A DNA stretch of 46,424 nucleotides from Diatrype stigma (lineage: Eukaryota > Ascomycota > Sordariomycetes > Xylariales > Diatrypaceae). Both the position numbers and the translations under genes were made by a program. Below, piece by piece: positions 43,220-46,424 of this stretch; position 1 is the first letter of the stretch; each line of letters starts with the position of its first letter. The notes beneath the pieces are model-generated. The model worked only from the letters and a program-made list of their open reading frames with translations. It was not told where the DNA came from and did not search any database. The stretch covers positions 1 to 46,424 of the forward strand of contig JAKJXP020000177.1 of assembly GCA_022225965.2 (NCBI GenBank), read 5' to 3'.

Positions 43220-46200
43220 AAATTAACGAATTATTAAAATAATTACGTTATAGCTATTACGAAACGGTTTAAGAATCATTTAAAAAAGTATCGAAACGTT
43301 AAGAAAATGAAAAGCCTTATTTATTAAGGGAATACGGTTTAATATTTTACCGAACTTTTCGACTTTAACGAAATAATTTAATGGTTTAAAGTTATATTTT
43401 AAAATTATATTTCTTAAATTTTGCCCGACGAAATTATTCGCTTAATATATTTATAATAAAATGCAATACTTAAATTAAACGAAAATTTAATTACTGTTAT
43501 TTAAAAAGCAAAATAAATTTATGAAAATATATTATTTAATCCAAGTATTTCGTCGGAAAAAAAAAGGCCCGATTCGATTTCGAAGCATTCGAAATCGGGC
43601 CAAAACCATTAAGGCAAGGAAATTCGTTTCATTTCTGGCTAAAATCGATCTTTAAAAAGCTAGCCCAAAAACCGATAAAAATTAAAAGCGAAATTTAAAT
43701 TCGATCTTAAAAACAAAAAATGGCCCAATATTATAGCCGCATTAAAGGATATCGAATAAAAAAATATCGATTAACGTAAAAAAAAAAGATTTCGTATTAA
43801 AAATGTAATCGCAATAATTATCATATTTTCGTTTATTTTGTAAAAAGAAATATTAAAAATAAAAACTTACTTAATTTATCGAAAAAGATTTTTTTTATTA
43901 AACGTAAGCGAAATAACGATACGTCGATTTTAAGCAACGAAAAGAAATTTAAAATCGACGTTACTTTTAAGGAACCCGATTATTCGCATTTTGTAATCGA
44001 ATTCCATAATTCCGATTCGGATTTTTAAAAGGCCCTTATTTCGTATCGCATAGGATTTTATAACCGATAAAGAACCCTTTCGTAAAACTTTTTACGGTTA
44101 AAAACCGATTTAGCGATAACGATTCGGCAATAATAAATAAGCAATTTAATAAAACCGATAAAAAAAATAAAAATAACTTTATTTTTTTATTTTTTTCGGT
44201 ACTAAAAAATAAATACGATTTAAATTTAAGTCCGGCTTTAAATCTTTAATTAAAATAATATTAATTTATAACCATTCCGAATATTTTATTAAAGTATTTT
44301 TAAATAATAATTATTTTGTATTAATTATATTATTCTTTAAATGCCGGTAATGGAAACTGTTTATTTTTAAACGAAATAAAGTCAGGAAAATGATATTTTT
44401 CGATATTATTTACGTAAGAAATGCCGAACGATATTATACCGATGCCTTAATTTTTCGATATTAGGAAAATTATTTTTTCCGTTTAAATTTCGAATTAAGC
44501 AATATAAACGACAAATATAATATTATTCTTTTTTATTAGTAATTAAAAATGCATTAACCTATTAATTCTTTCGATAATTCCGACAAAATTACGTTTGTTT
44601 TTTAAATTTTGTTATAAGAATTATATTAATTATATCGTTATTAATTAAATTGTTAATTTAATAAATAATAAAAACCCAAACCCATAAAAGAAGTACCCAA
44701 AGAATTTAAAGAATTTATATTTATTATAACGAAAAAAATAAGCCAGAAATTCCTTAATTATAAGCCTTAAAATTACGCCATTAACTTATAAAAAAAAAGA
44801 TATCTTTTTAAGAACTTTTTTATATAATAAGTAAAAAAAATTTAATATATTTAAACCTTAGCTAAAAAATATATTTAATATAGGCCGAATCTAAAAATTA
44901 ACCTTTTTTATATTTTTCCTTTTATGTTTATTCCGAAACCTAATTTTAACGATTCTTTAAAATCCGTTATTAATTATTAAGGCTTAAACGTTATTACTAT
45001 TTTTATTCGATATTTAATTCCATTTATTAATAAAATATAAACCCAATTTCGTATCGCTAAATAGTTTATAAAAATCGATTTAAAAATAAGCTTTAATTTA
45101 ATTAAAATTAAAAAAGGCGACGAATAAAAAATAACATTTAAATACAAAAATGAATTATTCGAATATATAGTAAGGCTTTTCGGTTTTATTAATGCATTAG
45201 CCATTTTTTAAGCCATAATAAATAATATTTTCAAAAACTTTATCGATATTAATTTAATAATATATATCGATAACTTATTTATTTACGTTAAAATTAAAAA
45301 ATAATATAATAAATTAATTAAATACCATTTCGTTATTGCTTCTTATAAATATAAATAAGCGATATACGAAATTAAATACTTTGGTTATATTATTAGCCGC
45401 AAAGGAATTTCCATAACTTAAAACAAAATGGAATGCATTAATCGATAAGAACCATTTAAAATCCTTAAGGAATTCCAATAATTTATTGGTTTTGCAAACT
45501 TTTATCGTCGCTTTATTAAGAACTTCTTTAATATCGTTAAACTTATTATTAACGCTAATAACAGGGATTTTAAATTATAAAAGTAAATTAAGGAAATAAA
45601 TTATGCCTTTTATAACCTTAAATATAAATTTATTTAAATATCCATTTTAATTTATTTCGATTTCGAAAAACAAGTTTATATAAAAACAAACGCTTTCGAT
45701 TCCGCAATCGGCGCAATAATATCCTAAAAAAACGATAAAAAAAGATTCCGATCCGTTGCCTTTTATTTTCGTAAGCTTACGTCGATAAAAATAAATTACG
45801 AAATACATAACAAAAAATTATTAACGATCGTCGATTTCTTCGATAAATGGAAATAATATTTCGAAAAAGCCAAATATCGCATTAAAGTCTTTTTAAATTA
45901 CCAAAACCTTGCTTATTTTATTATAACCAAAATGCTAAATAAACGATAAATAAAATGAATTTAACAGTTATTTTCGTATTGGTTTATTATAAACTATCGA
46001 TCCGGCAAGCAAAATAAAAAAACCGATATTTTTTTTCGATTAAATTAATATCGGCCTAAAAAAAAGAAGCTAAAAACCAGCCAATTATATTGGTTTTATA
46101 AGAAAAACATTTTTTGCACTTTATAAAACTTACGTTTATAATTTTAATTTCGATTATTTTAATTTCGAAAAGACTATGTAATATTTCGACGCCTAAATAA

Positions 46201-46424
46201 TATTCTGAATTTATAAACAAAATTAAGTTTTTAATTAAAAAGAACTTTATATATATAAAGAAAATGGCATTACCGAATAAAAACGTTAAGATTAAAAACG
46301 AATTGCTATAACGTCTTAGCCCCAAAGATCGGCCAGCCCCAAAGCTCGGCCACCTTATTACTCACTTTGGTAATAATACTTTAAAAATTCATAACTTTAC
46401 GAATACTTCTTTAATTTACATAAA
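43220..46424 (+). mobile_element. Ty3/Gypsy retrotransposon pol, RIPped, runs off window
   Basis: Plus-strand relic. RT is readable from about 45110: a GDE-KITFKYKNELFEYIV-RLFGFINALAIF-like block, then YIDNLFIY at 45263 (decayed YxDD). Next come KYFGYIISRKGISIT and FIGFANFYRRFIKNFFNI (45370-45535), the Gypsy RT/RNase H connection. The RNase H segment with DFEKQVYIKTNAFDSAIGAII, VAFYFRKLTS and INYEIHNKKLLTIVDFFDKW lies at about 45650-45860. Stops interrupt every block. Gag should lie in 43.2-44.2 kb and protease before the RT, but they could not be read. LTRs of this element are not identified; the 3' end is beyond the window. Confidence 0.85.

Overview
The window looks like nuclear DNA of a filamentous ascomycete (Pezizomycotina). 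Protein genes are broken by short GT-AG introns (about 55-100 nt) with CTRAY-type branch sites. The proteins belong to typical mould families. Two long tracts are extremely AT-rich, almost empty of CpA/TpG and full of stop-riddled retrotransposon relics, which is the signature of repeat-induced point mutation (RIP). I saw no rRNA, tRNA, CRISPR array or bacterial operon. The genus cannot be told from the sequence.

Layout. (1) 1-12,993 is a nest of transposable elements. A Ty1/Copia element on the + strand (direct repeats 541-675 and 12859-12993) is interrupted by a second Copia element on the - strand (LTRs 2787-2976 and 9011-9200, 5-bp target duplication). The second is itself interrupted by a 215-bp un-RIPped element with inverted ends (3875-4089). 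The outer element splits a pseudogene of an unrecognised protein family. (2) 12,994-40,750 is a gene island of normal base composition. It begins with two further members of that family (14423-15205 and 16615-17295). Then come a seven-TM Pth11-like/rhodopsin-domain protein (-), a secreted FAD-linked oxidase (+), a proline-rich protein with a doubtful 5' end (-), and a compact metabolic block: pyruvate decarboxylase (-), 2OG-Fe(II) oxygenase 1 (+), 2OG-Fe(II) oxygenase 2 (-), an MFS transporter of the anion:cation symporter type (+) and an aldo/keto reductase (-). A secreted Cip1-like protein (-) closes the island. (3) 40,751-46,424 is a second RIPped tract containing a + strand Ty3/Gypsy pol, interrupted by an intact 146-bp TG...CA solo-LTR-like insertion with a perfect 5-bp target duplication.

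How the genes may work together. The block at 27.3-37.1 kb alternates as divergent and convergent pairs, so PDC/oxygenase 1 and oxygenase 2/MFS each share an upstream region. A thiamine-diphosphate 2-keto-acid decarboxylase, two dioxygenases, a reductase and an organic-anion transporter form a plausible small catabolic or specialised-metabolite cassette. There is no PKS, NRPS or terpene synthase in the window, and co-function is inference only. The freshest observations are the divergent paralog family at the edge of the RIPped tract, the switch in RIP polarity inside the outer direct repeats, and the two small post-RIP insertions. Gene models were spliced by eye.
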